DNA of 55,520 nucleotides from Vulcanimicrobiota bacterium (GCA_003161435.1 PMOS01000006.1:1-55520); one strand, 5' to 3'; shown: positions 25,812-34,894, counted from the first letter of the stretch. The notes: a model not told the origin generated them from the letters alone. Translations and numbers: made by a program.

Positions 25812-27494
25812 TCAGCCGGCGAGCAGGGACGATTCGACGACCCGATTGCGGCCGCCGTTCTTGGCGCGGTAGAGCGCGCGATCCGCCCGTTCGACGACTT
25901 CATTCGGGCCATCCGAGCTGCGCGCGTAGGCGACGCCGATCGACATCGTGACCGGCTTACCGTCGGCGTACGCTAACCCGCCCGACTCGATCGCCGCACG
26001 CAGCCGCTCGGCCACTTGGAGCGCCCGCTCGCGGGAGGCGTCGCGCAGCAGCACCAGAAACTCCTCGCCGCCGAAGCGCCCCGCCACGTCGACGCCGCGA
26101 ATGCTGTCGCCCAGGATGCGGCCGATCTCGGCCAAGCAGCGGTCGCCCGTCGAATGCCCGAGCAGGTCGTTGATCGACTTGAAGTGATCGATGTCGAGCA
26201 GCAGGACCGCGTAGCGGCCGCCGTGCCGGACGTGCGCCATCGCTTCCTGCAGCGCACGGGTGACGCCGCGCCGGTTCGGCAGCCCGGTGAGGACGTCGAT
26301 CGACGCCGCCGTACGCGTCGCCGCGATCGCGCCGTATTGTCCGAGCAGCGGACCCAACTCGTGCGCGGCGCGCTCGAAGTCGCGCGCGGCGACAAGCGGC
26401 TGCGTGCCCGGCGAACGGAAGACGAGCAGCGCGCCGCGCAGCCGTCCGTCCTCGTCACGCGCGGCGTACGCGCTAACGCTGCCGTCCTCGTCGCTATCGC
26501 CCTGGAACGCGGTGTCCTCGCCGGTGACCTGCAGCTCGAGCAGCGCGCGGCGGCCGAGCCGCTCGACCTCTAGCTCGGCGAACGGCGGGCCGAAACGCAC
26601 GACCCGCGACCAGCGGTCGGCACCGCCTCGGCCGAACGCGGCGATCTCGACCGATTCGCGCGTGATGCGTGGGTCGATGCTTTCGAGCAGCGATTGTACC
26701 TGCGGCATCGGGTCGTTCGCGCCGAGCATCGCGTCGACCGCGGCGCGCGACAACGAAAGACGATGCAGCCGCGCGTTCACCCGCGCGAACCGCACCAGCA
26801 CGACCGCCAGCAAGACCAGCGGAAGCAACGTCGCGACGCCCATCGGCCCGCCGTCGTGCACGGCGATGCGGGCGGCGACGTAGGCCCAGGCGCATTCGGC
26901 GACGACGACCGCCATGGAACCGGCATCGGCGAGATGGCGGCGCCAGATGCGTAGCAGCGAGCGGCTTTGGCGGAGCGCGGACAGCGGGTCGATCCAGAGC
27001 AGGTCGACGAGCAGCATGAAGCCGGTCGCGATCCCGACGAAAGCGCCGGCCGTCCAAAGCGTGACCGGTCCGGCGACCGCCGCGTGCAGCGGCGGCAGGA
27101 GCGAGCTCGCCGCCCACCAGGCCGGGACCCGCAATGACGCGGTGAGGACGCGCTCGGTCAGCGCGCGCCGCCGCGGCCCCGACGGACGCACGAGGTACGC
27201 GAGAACGTTGCACGCGGCGGCCCAGATCCAGCCGTCCTGCACCAAGACGCAGATCAGCAGCGGCGCGAGCAAGCCGACCCGGTAGCTCTCCGGCGTCGGC
27301 CGTTCGCTGCGCTCGAAGTGCGCCGTCGGCGCGCGCAAGACGCCGAGCACGATCGCGATGCCGAGCGCCCCCACCAAGAACGGCGTGTCGTGCTGCAGGG
27401 CCTTCCAGGCCGGACCGGCCCAGGCGACGGCCAGCGCCGTCGCCACAAGCAGCGAAGCCGCGCGGACGATGCCATACACGCGTCGTGCGATCAC
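25812..27494 (-). CDS. Membrane-bound diguanylate cyclase (GGDEF)
   Basis: A 560-aa protein with a GTG start. About 240 N-terminal residues contain six or more hydrophobic helices (LVATALAVAWAGPAW; PFLVGALGIAIVLGVLRA; LLAPLLICVLVQDGWIWAA; TLLPLVLLAVVLVRFARV). A GAF-like middle region follows. The C-terminal GGDEF domain has GGEEF at 475-479, the upstream RRGVTRALQEA and DIDHFKSINDLLGH. It makes cyclic di-GMP from two GTP. An RxxD inhibitory site cannot be claimed. It stands alone, with tRNA-Arg just upstream. Confidence 0.93.
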   Translation of the reverse strand: MIARRVYGIVRAASLLVATALAVAWAGPAWKALQHDTPFLVGALGIAIVLGVLRAPTAHFERSERPTPESYRVGLLAPLLICVLVQDGWIWAAACNVLAYLVRPSGPRRRALTERVLTASLRVPAWWAASSLLPPLHAAVAGPVTLWTAGAFVGIATGFMLLVDLLWIDPLSALRQSRSLLRIWRRHLADAGSMAVVVAECAWAYVAARIAVHDGGPMGVATLLPLVLLAVVLVRFARVNARLHRLSLSRAAVDAMLGANDPMPQVQSLLESIDPRITRESVEIAAFGRGGADRWSRVVRFGPPFAELEVERLGRRALLELQVTGEDTAFQGDSDEDGSVSAYAARDEDGRLRGALLVFRSPGTQPLVAARDFERAAHELGPLLGQYGAIAATRTAASIDVLTGLPNRRGVTRALQEAMAHVRHGGRYAVLLLDIDHFKSINDLLGHSTGDRCLAEIGRILGDSIRGVDVAGRFGGEEFLVLLRDASRERALQVAERLRAAIESGGLAYADGKPVTMSIGVAYARSSDGPNEVVERADRALYRAKNGGRNRVVESSLLAG

Positions 27495-27520
27495 GTTGCT
27501 CTCATTCGACGAAAGGGATG

Positions 27521-27594
27521 CGCGCCCGGGCGGACTTGAACCACCAACCTCGGCCTTAGGAGTGCCTCGCTCTATCCAGTTGAGCTACGGGCGC
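27521..27594 (-). tRNA. tRNA-Arg (anticodon CCT)
   Basis: The acceptor GCGCCCG pairs with CGGGCGC. The D stem GCTC/GAGC is regular, and the T arm is GGTGG-TTCAAGT-CCGCC. The anticodon loop CTCCTAA gives CCT. The anticodon stem AGGCA/GGCCG has A-G oppositions at both ends. CCA is not encoded (GCAT follows). It reads AGG codons. Confidence 0.92.
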
Positions 27595-27630
27595 ACGGAT
27601 CGGAACGTTCCCGCATCGAAGGGGTGGCTC

Positions 27631-29178
27631 ATGCAGACGAAGCTGGTGGCTGGCGTCGCCGCGGCCGAGCACATCCCGCCGATGAGCACCGCGCCCGACG
27701 GCTTCTCGATCGAGAACGATCTGCCGTCGGGTTTTGCCGCGTTCTATCGCCCGCTGCACGAAGCGTTCACTGCGCGCCAGCAGGCCGCGGTCGCGGCGCG
27801 GCGTCACGTCCTCGAAGCCTCGCGACAAGGACAAAGACCGCACTATCTCCCGCCGTCCGAGGCGCAAGGCGATTGGCGGATCGAGATCCCGGCGTGGGTG
27901 CAGGACCAGCGGAACCAGATGACCGGGCCGGCCGACGACCACGAGCTGTGCGTCAAGCTGCTCAATTCGGGAACCCCTGCGGTCATGGTCGATCTCGAGG
28001 ACTCGATGGCCAACGAGTTCGCGCGCACGCTGCAAGGGATCGACAACACGGTCGCCATGTACTACGGCGAGCTCACCTACGTCGACCAGAAACGCGGCGG
28101 TAACGTCGTTGCGATCAAGCCGTCTTCGACGGTGCTGTGGACTCGCGTTCGCGGTCTGCACCTCTCGCAAGCGGGGATCTACCCGGAACCCACCTCGGCG
28201 GCGCTGTTCGACCTTGCGCTGCTCGCGTACAAGCTCGACTTCTCACGCCTGCAGCACCCGCTCGCGATCTACATCTCGAAGTCGGAGTCGGCCGACGAAG
28301 CGCTCTGGTGGCGCGACGTCTTCGCGGCCGTCGCCCGCGCCAAAGGGCTCGAGCCTCATGCGATCAAGGCGATGGCGCTGGTCGAAGCGTTTCCGTTCGC
28401 GTATCAGATCGAAGAGTTCGCTTACAACCTGCGCGACCATCTGCTCGGCCTGAACCTGGGACGCTGGGACTACATGGCCTCGCTGATCGACTTCAACTTC
28501 GAAGATCCGCAGTGGGTGCTGCCCGATCGAAACACGATTCCGCACGACGTCGGCTTCTTCCAGAACCTGCGCGAGCGCATCCCCGAGGTGAGCCACCGGC
28601 ACGGGCTGCTCGCGATCGGCGGCATGACGGCGCTGTTCCCCGATCGCAGCAATCCCGAGCTCAACGCGCGCGCGCTCAAGGTGCTCGAAGAGGACAAGCG
28701 CAACGAGTCGCGCTCGCTGTTCGACGGCGCATGGACCGGTCATCCGGACCAGAACGCGATCGCGGTCGCGCAGTTCCCGGCACCCAATCAGGGCTTCGCG
28801 CGCAAACCCGAAGCGAACGCGACACCCGATCTGCTGCCGTCGATCGCCGGTGTCGGCGAAAAGACCGAAGCCGGCACGCGCGCGGCGGTTCGCACGGTGA
28901 TCCGCTATCGCCACGGTTACTTGAGCGGGTTGGGTGCCTCGCTGCTCGACGGCTACATGGAAGACTTGGCGACGGATCGGATCTATCGGCTGATGATCGC
29001 GCAGCGCATCCGCCACGGGATGCACGCTGCCGCGGACGTTACGCGCTTCTTCGACGAGGAGCTCGCGAAGCTGCTCGGCGAGCCGGCTGCGCAGGGGCCC
29101 GGCGAAGCCGAGAGGTTTCGCGAGGCGCGCAGCCAGAGCGAGGCGATGATCGTTCGCGGCTACAACGACCCGGTCTGA
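27631..29178 (+). CDS. aceB: Malate synthase A
   Basis: A 515-aa enzyme. The ATG at 27631 follows AAGGGG and comes 36 bp after the divergent tRNA-Arg. It condenses acetyl-CoA and glyoxylate to malate in the glyoxylate shunt. Signatures: the N-terminal FIENDLPSGFAAFYRPLHEAF-like region, QMTGPADDHELCVKLLNSG, MVDLEDSMAN (catalytic acidic region), LVEAFPFAYQIEEFAYNLRDH, GRWDYMASLIDF, and the C-terminal TRAAVRTVIRYRHGYLSGLGA with LMIAQRIRHGM. Length fits the type A enzyme. No isocitrate lyase lies in the window. The usual RGxHLxE segment reads RGLHLSQAG. Confidence 0.95.
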   Translation: MQTKLVAGVAAAEHIPPMSTAPDGFSIENDLPSGFAAFYRPLHEAFTARQQAAVAARRHVLEASRQGQRPHYLPPSEAQGDWRIEIPAWVQDQRNQMTGPADDHELCVKLLNSGTPAVMVDLEDSMANEFARTLQGIDNTVAMYYGELTYVDQKRGGNVVAIKPSSTVLWTRVRGLHLSQAGIYPEPTSAALFDLALLAYKLDFSRLQHPLAIYISKSESADEALWWRDVFAAVARAKGLEPHAIKAMALVEAFPFAYQIEEFAYNLRDHLLGLNLGRWDYMASLIDFNFEDPQWVLPDRNTIPHDVGFFQNLRERIPEVSHRHGLLAIGGMTALFPDRSNPELNARALKVLEEDKRNESRSLFDGAWTGHPDQNAIAVAQFPAPNQGFARKPEANATPDLLPSIAGVGEKTEAGTRAAVRTVIRYRHGYLSGLGASLLDGYMEDLATDRIYRLMIAQRIRHGMHAAADVTRFFDEELAKLLGEPAAQGPGEAERFREARSQSEAMIVRGYNDPV

Positions 29179-29248
29179 GCCGAGGCCTGGCACCATTTCC
29201 GATCTGCCGGGCGCCACCGATCTCGAGGTAAGCGATCGCTATCGTGCG

Positions 29249-31600
29249 ATGCAGCGCCGCACCATGCTCGACCAGTTGGGGGTCGCGTTCGCCGAGTCGC
29301 TCGACTTCGACCGCACCGCACGCGCCGTCGTCTCGGCGATGTGCGAGGACTTCGCCGACTTCGCGTTCGTCGACGTGCTCGGTATCGAAGGACGCCTCGA
29401 GCGGGCGGCGGTCGAAACGGGCCGGCTCCACGCCGATTCGCGAACATTACGTTCGTTTGCGCCGCCGCCTGAAGCGCTCCATCCGATCAACGTCGTGCTC
29501 GAAAGCGGCGAACCGATCATCGTCGCGGTCTGCGACGATGCGTGGTTGGCCGCGACGACCTGGAGCGACGAACACCTCGCATTCGTACGGACGCTGCCGC
29601 TCTCTTCGATCGTTCACGTTCCGATGGTCGCGGCCGGCGAACGGGTGGGCGTCCTGACTTTCGGCGCGGTGCTCGGCACCGGACGCAGCTTCTCGCAGGC
29701 CGACCTCGCCGATGTCCGGGAGCTCGCCGGCCGAGCGGCGGTCGCGATGGCAAACGCGCGCCTCTATCGTGACCTCGCCGCCAGCGAGGCGCGCTACCGG
29801 AACATCATCGACACCGCGCAAGAGGGCGTCTGGATCATCGGCGAGGACGCGAGCACACGCTATGTCAACGCTCGGATGAGCCAGATGCTCGGTTATACGC
29901 CCGACGAGATGTACGGTCGCCCGATGTTCGAGTTTCTCGTGCACGGCCAACAGGGCGACGTGCTCGCGGCGCTGGCCAAGCACCGCGCCGGAAGCGGTAA
30001 CCGGCGTGAGTCGCAGTTGCGGCACCGCGACGGTCACGTCGTTTTCGCGATGGTGGCATCGAATCCGATCCTCGGTGCCGACGGCGCCTACACCGGATCG
30101 CTGGGGATGTTCACCGACATCACGGAACGCAAAGCGATCGAGACGCAAGTGCTTCAGTTGGCGCGCATGCGCGAGATCGTCGCGCGGGCCAGCGAGGTGC
30201 TCAGCGGCTCGCTCAACCTCGACACGCTACTGGGACGCTTCGCCGATCTGCTCGTCGCCGAGCTCGGCGAGGAAGCGATCGTCGCGCTGCGGCCCGACCG
30301 CTCCGTGACGCGACGGCGCGCCTCGGTCGCCGCCGAAGCACCGTCGCTGCTCGCGCCCCTGCGCCACCGTGACGTCGAGATCGGCAGCGTGACGGTGCGC
30401 GCGTCCACACCGTTCGGTCCGAGCGACGCGGCGCTGCTGGCCGATCTCGCCGCGCGCGCCGCCGTTGCGATCGAGAACGCGCAGCTCTACGAACGCGAAC
30501 ACCACGTCGCGATGACGCTGCAGCGGGCGATGCTGCCGGCCGTCCTCCCCAAGGTGCCGGGGATCGAGTTCGACGCCGTCTACTATCCGGGCCTGACCGA
30601 AGCGGAGATCGGCGGTGACTGGTACGATGCGTTCGCGCTGCCCGAAGGACGGGTCGTGATTTCGATCGGCGACGTAACCGGCCGCGGTCTGACCGCCGCG
30701 GTGATCATGGGGCGGATGCGGCAGGCGATCGAGACGCTGGCCACCTACGAGTCCGATCCCCGACGATTGCTCGACGCGGCCGATAAGGTGCTGCGCCGCG
30801 CGCATCCCGATGCGATCGTCACCGCGCTGGTCGGCGTGTTCGAACCGGCGACGCGCACGCTCGCGTACGCGACGGCCGGCCACCCGACGCCCATCGTTCG
30901 CGCGCCCGACGGCAGCATACGCCAGTTGCAGGGTCGCGGTTTGCCGCTCGGATTGCGCGACGGGGGAGAGCCGCCGACGATCAGCATCGAGCTGCCGGCC
31001 GGATCGCTGACGGTGTTCTACACCGACGGTCTGGTCGAGGCGACCCGCGACATCACCGAAGGTGAACGCCGCGTCTTCGCGGTGTTGCGCAGCGCGGCTA
31101 TGGATGACGGTTCGCCCGCGGCCGCGCTCGTCTCGCACGTGCTGGGCGACCACGGCGTCCACGACGACGTCGCGGTGTTGACCCTGCGTGTGCTCGGCGA
31201 TCCGGCGGCGCGGGCGTGGACGATGCGCTGGCAGTTCGATCCGCGCGACTGGCGACGTGCATACGACGTGCGCGAGACGATCGTCGAAGCGCTCGAGCTG
31301 CACGGCCGCGGCGTCGACATCCCGGCCGCCGAGCTCGTTTTCGGCGAGCTGATCGGCAACGCCGTTCGCCACGCGCCCGGTTCGATCGACGTCGAGCTCA
31401 CCATCGACGACCCGGCGCAGCCGGTGCTGCACGTCATCGACGACGGCCCGGGGTACGCGTCTGAGACACGGTTGCCGGCGGACGATTCGGAATCCGGTCG
31501 CGGCCTGTACCTGGTCGCTCGGCTGACCCGAGAGTTCACCGTCTCCAAGGCGCCGCAGCGCGGGGCGCACGCGCGCGCGGTGCTGCTCACCCGCGGCTGA
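29249..31600 (+). CDS. GAF-PAS-GAF SpoIIE-type phosphatase with anti-sigma ATPase domain
   Basis: A 783-aa soluble regulator. Domains in order: GAF (about 10-170), PAS (about 180-300, YRNIIDTAQEGVWIIGEDAS), GAF (about 305-415), the PP2C-like SpoIIE domain (about 435-640), and a HATPase_c_2 domain (about 660-783, N box AELVFGELIGNAVRHAPG). In the SpoIIE domain metal-binding acidic residues are visible: GGDWYDAF at 455-462, IGDVTGRG and DDVAVLTLR. The ATG at 29249 is used; the frame is open to the malate synthase stop, with an ATT at 29195 as a conceivable earlier start. Such proteins dephosphorylate STAS anti-sigma antagonists; the fused ATPase could bind the same partner, so it can switch a sigma pathway in both directions. 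Confidence 0.93.
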   Translation: MQRRTMLDQLGVAFAESLDFDRTARAVVSAMCEDFADFAFVDVLGIEGRLERAAVETGRLHADSRTLRSFAPPPEALHPINVVLESGEPIIVAVCDDAWLAATTWSDEHLAFVRTLPLSSIVHVPMVAAGERVGVLTFGAVLGTGRSFSQADLADVRELAGRAAVAMANARLYRDLAASEARYRNIIDTAQEGVWIIGEDASTRYVNARMSQMLGYTPDEMYGRPMFEFLVHGQQGDVLAALAKHRAGSGNRRESQLRHRDGHVVFAMVASNPILGADGAYTGSLGMFTDITERKAIETQVLQLARMREIVARASEVLSGSLNLDTLLGRFADLLVAELGEEAIVALRPDRSVTRRRASVAAEAPSLLAPLRHRDVEIGSVTVRASTPFGPSDAALLADLAARAAVAIENAQLYEREHHVAMTLQRAMLPAVLPKVPGIEFDAVYYPGLTEAEIGGDWYDAFALPEGRVVISIGDVTGRGLTAAVIMGRMRQAIETLATYESDPRRLLDAADKVLRRAHPDAIVTALVGVFEPATRTLAYATAGHPTPIVRAPDGSIRQLQGRGLPLGLRDGGEPPTISIELPAGSLTVFYTDGLVEATRDITEGERRVFAVLRSAAMDDGSPAAALVSHVLGDHGVHDDVAVLTLRVLGDPAARAWTMRWQFDPRDWRRAYDVRETIVEALELHGRGVDIPAAELVFGELIGNAVRHAPGSIDVELTIDDPAQPVLHVIDDGPGYASETRLPADDSESGRGLYLVARLTREFTVSKAPQRGAHARAVLLTRG

Positions 31601-31605
31601 GCCGG

Positions 31606-32826
31606 CTAGACGATCGTTCCCGCGACCTCGCCCAAGCCGATTCGAGCGCTACCGCGCACGGCGCGTCCGCGCAAGATCACCGTGTCACCGTCCTCGAGGA
31701 AGCCGCGCGTCTCGCCCTCGGGCAGCGACAGAGGGTTCGCGCCGCGCGCAGTCAGCTCGATGAACGAGCCCTGCGTTCCCTGCGGCGTCCCGGAGATCGT
31801 GCCGGTCCCGAACAGGTCGCCCGGCCGGATACGCGCGCCGTTCGAGGTCACGTGCGCCAGCTGTTGCGCGACGGTCCAGTACATCGCGCGAAAGTTCGTG
31901 CGCGAAACGCTCACCGGCGCCAGCGCGCGCTCGCGCATGCGCGGCGTCTGCAACAGCATCTCGAGCTCGACGTCGTACGCCCACGGTTCGTTCGCGCGCA
32001 AGTACGGCAACGGCTCGGGCTCACGCGCCGGCTCGGAAACCCGGAACGGCTCGAGCGCGTCGAGGGTCACGATCCAGGGCGAGATCGATGTGGCGAACGA
32101 TTTGGCCAGGAACGGCCCGAGCGGCTGGTATTCCCACGCCTGGATGTCGCGCGCGCTCCAGTCGTTGACGAGCACGTAACCGAACACGTGCTCGCGAACA
32201 GCGTCGGCCGGGATCGGCTCGCCGAGCGCGTTACCGGGCCCGGCGAACCAGCCCATCTCCAACTCGACATCGAGCATCGCGGACGGCGCGAACTCCGGCG
32301 CGTTCGCGCCCGGCGGCAGCCGCTGCCCGTGCGGACGGCGAATCGGCGTGCCGCTCGGCACGACCGTCGCGGACCGTCCGTGATAGCCGATCGGAACGTG
32401 CCGATAGTTCGGCAGCAACGGCTCGGCGTTGGGGCGCAGGATCCGACCGAGATTCGTCGCGTGCTCGATCGACGAGTAGAAGTCGACGTAATCGCCGACG
32501 ACGACCGGGAGGTGCATCGTGAGCGCGTCGCGCGCCAGCATACAGGCCGTCACGCCGCTGCGCTCGTCGCTGCTCGCGGACGAGCCGAGCAAATATTGCA
32601 GCCGCGCGCGAACCGCGCGCCATGCGCCGAGGCCGTCGGCGAGGAAATCGTTGAGCGTCGTCGCGCCGCGCAGGGATTCGGCGTCGAGCAGCTTGCGCCC
32701 GACCAGCGCGTCGAGATCGATGGCCTGGTCGCCATACGCGACCGCCGGTCGCCGACGATCGTCGCTCGCCGCGGAGACGATGCCGAACGGAAGGTTGTCC
32801 GGCCCGTAGTCGCGCGGGTCGATCAC
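31606..32826 (-). CDS. fahA: Fumarylacetoacetase
   Basis: A 406-aa enzyme that hydrolyses fumarylacetoacetate to fumarate and acetoacetate, the last step of tyrosine/homogentisate breakdown. The N-terminal SH3-like part (NLPFGIVSA) and the catalytic part with VGDYVDFYSSIEHATNLG, LPNYRHVPIGYHGRSATVV and LDVELEMGWFAGPGN carry the metal site. Typical features continue with VNDWSARDIQAWEYQPLGPFL-AKSF and the C-terminal GDLFGTGTISGT. Length is normal. The GTG start overlaps the stop of the upstream gene by 4 bp, so both are cotranscribed. No other homogentisate-pathway gene is in the window. Confidence 0.96.
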   Translation of the reverse strand: MIDPRDYGPDNLPFGIVSAASDDRRRPAVAYGDQAIDLDALVGRKLLDAESLRGATTLNDFLADGLGAWRAVRARLQYLLGSSASSDERSGVTACMLARDALTMHLPVVVGDYVDFYSSIEHATNLGRILRPNAEPLLPNYRHVPIGYHGRSATVVPSGTPIRRPHGQRLPPGANAPEFAPSAMLDVELEMGWFAGPGNALGEPIPADAVREHVFGYVLVNDWSARDIQAWEYQPLGPFLAKSFATSISPWIVTLDALEPFRVSEPAREPEPLPYLRANEPWAYDVELEMLLQTPRMRERALAPVSVSRTNFRAMYWTVAQQLAHVTSNGARIRPGDLFGTGTISGTPQGTQGSFIELTARGANPLSLPEGETRGFLEDGDTVILRGRAVRGSARIGLGEVAGTIV

Positions 32827-33758
32827 GACAACATGCCGAGCTCACGCAGGTCGTTCACCGGCTCGTCGAAGCTGCAACTGCCCAGCGAGACGCAGCGCTC
32901 GCGCGCCGCCGCGACCTGCTCGGCCTCGAGCCGCGCGTCGCGCCAGCCGATATGCGCGGGATCGACGACGAACGCACGCGGATCGGTTTCGGCGAGCACT
33001 TCGGGTACGGCCGCGCTCTCGATCGCACCGCCGTGCAGCGCGACCCCGGCGATGAAGACGTTGAGGAATCCATGCGCCTGCTGCGCGCGAACCGGATGGT
33101 GCAAACCCGCGGTCGCTTTCCACGGGACGTCATGGGAATGCGCGGCGGCGATGAAGGCGGCCAAGTCTTCGATCGACGGCGTGGCTGCCGGTGCCGCTCC
33201 GCCGCAGCGGACCTTCGCCCCGAGCGTCAGGTTCGGGGGCGCCGCGCCGCGCGCGGCGGCCAGCGTCGCCAGCCAGGTAGCGGGCGGGACTTGCCAGCCC
33301 GCATCGTAGGTCGACTCGTACCAGAAGGCGACATCGCCGGTCGGGTAACGCTCGGCGATGTCGGCGACGATTCGCTGCATGGCGGCAGCGTCGAGGGTTA
33401 ACCGGGGCAGCCGCGCCTCGAACGACGAGACGGTGACGCCGTCGAGGTGCCGAATGCGCTCGACCCGCTCGAGGTCGGCGCGTACCGTGTCGCCGCGCGC
33501 GCCCAGCGCAGCGGCGTCGAGCACGACGGCGAGGTCGATCGCGTCGCGGCCGTTGCGGGTCGCGGCGAACTCGTCGAGCCGCGAGGCCGGGACGACGAAG
33601 CGGCCGCCGATCCACCAGTAGGCGCTTTCCTTGTGGCGGGCGTGGGCGCGGAGCGCCGGACGCATAGCCAGCGAGGCCGGCGGGAAGAGCGCCGCGTCGT
33701 CGATGAGGCGGTCGAGGAGTGCGCGCTTTGCGCTGTCGGTGGAGACGGCAATGGCCAT
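32823..33758 (-). CDS. Conserved-looking protein cotranscribed with fumarylacetoacetase
   Basis: A 311-aa cytoplasmic protein of no recognised family. The start (MAIAVSTDSAKRALLDRLID then DAALFPPASLAM) is followed by alternating helix and strand segments suggesting an alpha/beta barrel: IDLAVVLDAAALG, RIRHLDGVTVSSFEAR, VAFWYEST, LTLGAKVRCGG, VPWKATAGLHHPV, FLNVFIAGVALHG. A conserved-looking KATAGLHHP motif sits near the middle. The 4-bp overlap with fahA suggests a role in the same aromatic degradation route, as an isomerase or partner, but this is inference. Confidence 0.72.
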   Translation of the reverse strand: MAIAVSTDSAKRALLDRLIDDAALFPPASLAMRPALRAHARHKESAYWWIGGRFVVPASRLDEFAATRNGRDAIDLAVVLDAAALGARGDTVRADLERVERIRHLDGVTVSSFEARLPRLTLDAAAMQRIVADIAERYPTGDVAFWYESTYDAGWQVPPATWLATLAAARGAAPPNLTLGAKVRCGGAAPAATPSIEDLAAFIAAAHSHDVPWKATAGLHHPVRAQQAHGFLNVFIAGVALHGGAIESAAVPEVLAETDPRAFVVDPAHIGWRDARLEAEQVAAARERCVSLGSCSFDEPVNDLRELGMLS

Positions 33759-33821
33759 GACCCTCCCGACTACTCAGGAAAGCGACGAGACCCTCCGGAT
33801 GACCGGGGGGCTCGCGTTACC

Positions 33822-33896
33822 TGGAGCTGGCGGTGAGGATTGAACTCACGCTCTCCGCATTACCAATGCGGTGCTTTACCACTAAGCTACGCCAGC
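33822..33896 (-). tRNA. tRNA-Thr (anticodon GGT)
   Basis: The acceptor GCTGGCG pairs with CGCCAGC, followed by T and encoded CCA (33822-33824). D stem GCTT/AAGC. The anticodon stem CCGCA/TGCGG carries loop TTGGTAA, giving GGT, and the T arm is GTGAG-TTCAATC-CTCAC. All stems are perfect. The first 10 nt of the tRNA are also the last codons and stop of the nuclease gene at 33887-34405 (GAG CTG GCG TAG reads into tRNA position 10). Confidence 0.97.
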
Positions 33897-34405
33897 TCGT
33901 ACTTCGAAGCCCACCGAATCGTCTTGACCATGTTGTTCCGCGGCGGGGCAAGGCGAAAGTGGGATCGTGTGCGCGTCAGTTCGGCCTCCGGGACGAGATA
34001 GACCTTCCCGTTATCGGCGCAATAGACGGCTAGGAGGTCGATCTGTCCAGTGTACGGGCGGGAAGATAGCACCGTTCGGCGGTGCCCGTGCGAACTGCAG
34101 CAGTTGAAGACGACGACTTCGCCGCGGATCCGACCGCTCTTCACCTGGACCCGCAGCATACGTGTGCCGTCGTCGGCCACAAGATCGTAGCGTTGGTTCT
34201 CGCCGAGCGGTTTCGACACGGCGTATCCCGCTTCGGTGAGCGCTACCGCAACGCGCAGTTCGGAGATATCGCCCTTCAGTTTCGTGTTTCGTTTCGGAGC
34301 GGCCGTGAGGGTTGGCGACTCGACGCGGTCGATCCTGACGGGAAGATCGAGAAAAAGAAAAGAGCCACCGGCGACCCGGTACTTCAATGCCATTGCGAGG
34401 TGCAT
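33887..34405 (-). CDS. PD-(D/E)XK endonuclease overlapping tRNA-Thr (copy 1)
   Basis: A 172-aa protein of the PD-(D/E)XK family that includes the tRNA-intron homing enzyme I-Ssp6803I; the assignment is by motif. Visible residues: E49 in GDISELRVAVALTEAGY, D74 in GENQRYDLVADDG, and Q87-V-K89 in LRVQVKSGRI, the catalytic strand. A SSHGHRR segment and the closing strands YTGQIDLLAVYC and KVYLVPEAEL follow. The gene ends ELA-stop inside the first 10 nt of tRNA-Thr. It is homologous over its full length to copy 2 (34895-35404) and shares about 20 bp of upstream sequence (TGGTGACACA, 21 nt before both ATGs). No group I intron is recognisable around it. Confidence 0.82.
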   Translation of the reverse strand: MHLAMALKYRVAGGSFLFLDLPVRIDRVESPTLTAAPKRNTKLKGDISELRVAVALTEAGYAVSKPLGENQRYDLVADDGTRMLRVQVKSGRIRGEVVVFNCCSSHGHRRTVLSSRPYTGQIDLLAVYCADNGKVYLVPEAELTRTRSHFRLAPPRNNMVKTIRWASKYELA

Positions 34406-34452
34406 GAGCTAATTCTCTCGCGCGTCTGTGTCACCACTATGGCATTCAGACC

Positions 34453-34869
34453 TTATGCGACGCAGTTTTCGTAACGCGCCAAAGGAGACTCTGCAGGGCG
34501 ACGCGGTGTCAGCTCGTGTTCGGTCACGAAATCGGCTCGCGCGTTCTTCGCTCGCCACAGCAGGTCACTTGCCTCAACCCGCGTGATCCACCCGTCGCGA
34601 TACCACCGGATGATCGGCCGGGCAATCGCAATCGGCGTCGTGCCGCGCAGCCCATCGCACTTCTTGTGCGCGAGCTTGCGGTTCAGGAGTCGATCTGAAC
34701 CGCCGAGCGAGCTCGGCACGACGTGATCCGCCGACCGCTCCATCGGCTCCGTCTCTTCCCCGCAAAGATGACAGGCGGTGCCGTCGCGGTCGATGATCGC
34801 AAGGTAGAGCTTCTCGGCGCGCCGTGCCGCGACTAGGCCGAAGCGCGAGTAGCCAGCTGGGTTCATCAT
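34453..34869 (-). CDS. HNH endonuclease
   Basis: A 138-aa nuclease. The start at 34869 (MMNPAGYSRFGLVAARRAEK) has GGAAG upstream; a longer frame from 35085 lies inside the preceding gene and is not used. The HNH motif is C33-HLC36, D48-H49-VVPSSLGG, N63 and H68-KKC71. The two Cys pairs (CHLC and KKC plus a nearby partner) probably hold a structural zinc. It lies between the two PD-(D/E)XK genes, 25 bp after the stop of copy 2 and 47 bp before the start of copy 1. The three look like one cassette of nicking/cutting enzymes. Confidence 0.82.
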   Translation of the reverse strand: MMNPAGYSRFGLVAARRAEKLYLAIIDRDGTACHLCGEETEPMERSADHVVPSSLGGSDRLLNRKLAHKKCDGLRGTTPIAIARPIIRWYRDGWITRVEASDLLWRAKNARADFVTEHELTPRRPAESPLARYENCVA

Positions 34870-34894
34870 GCCGCCGTCTTCCGCAACGCAGCCG

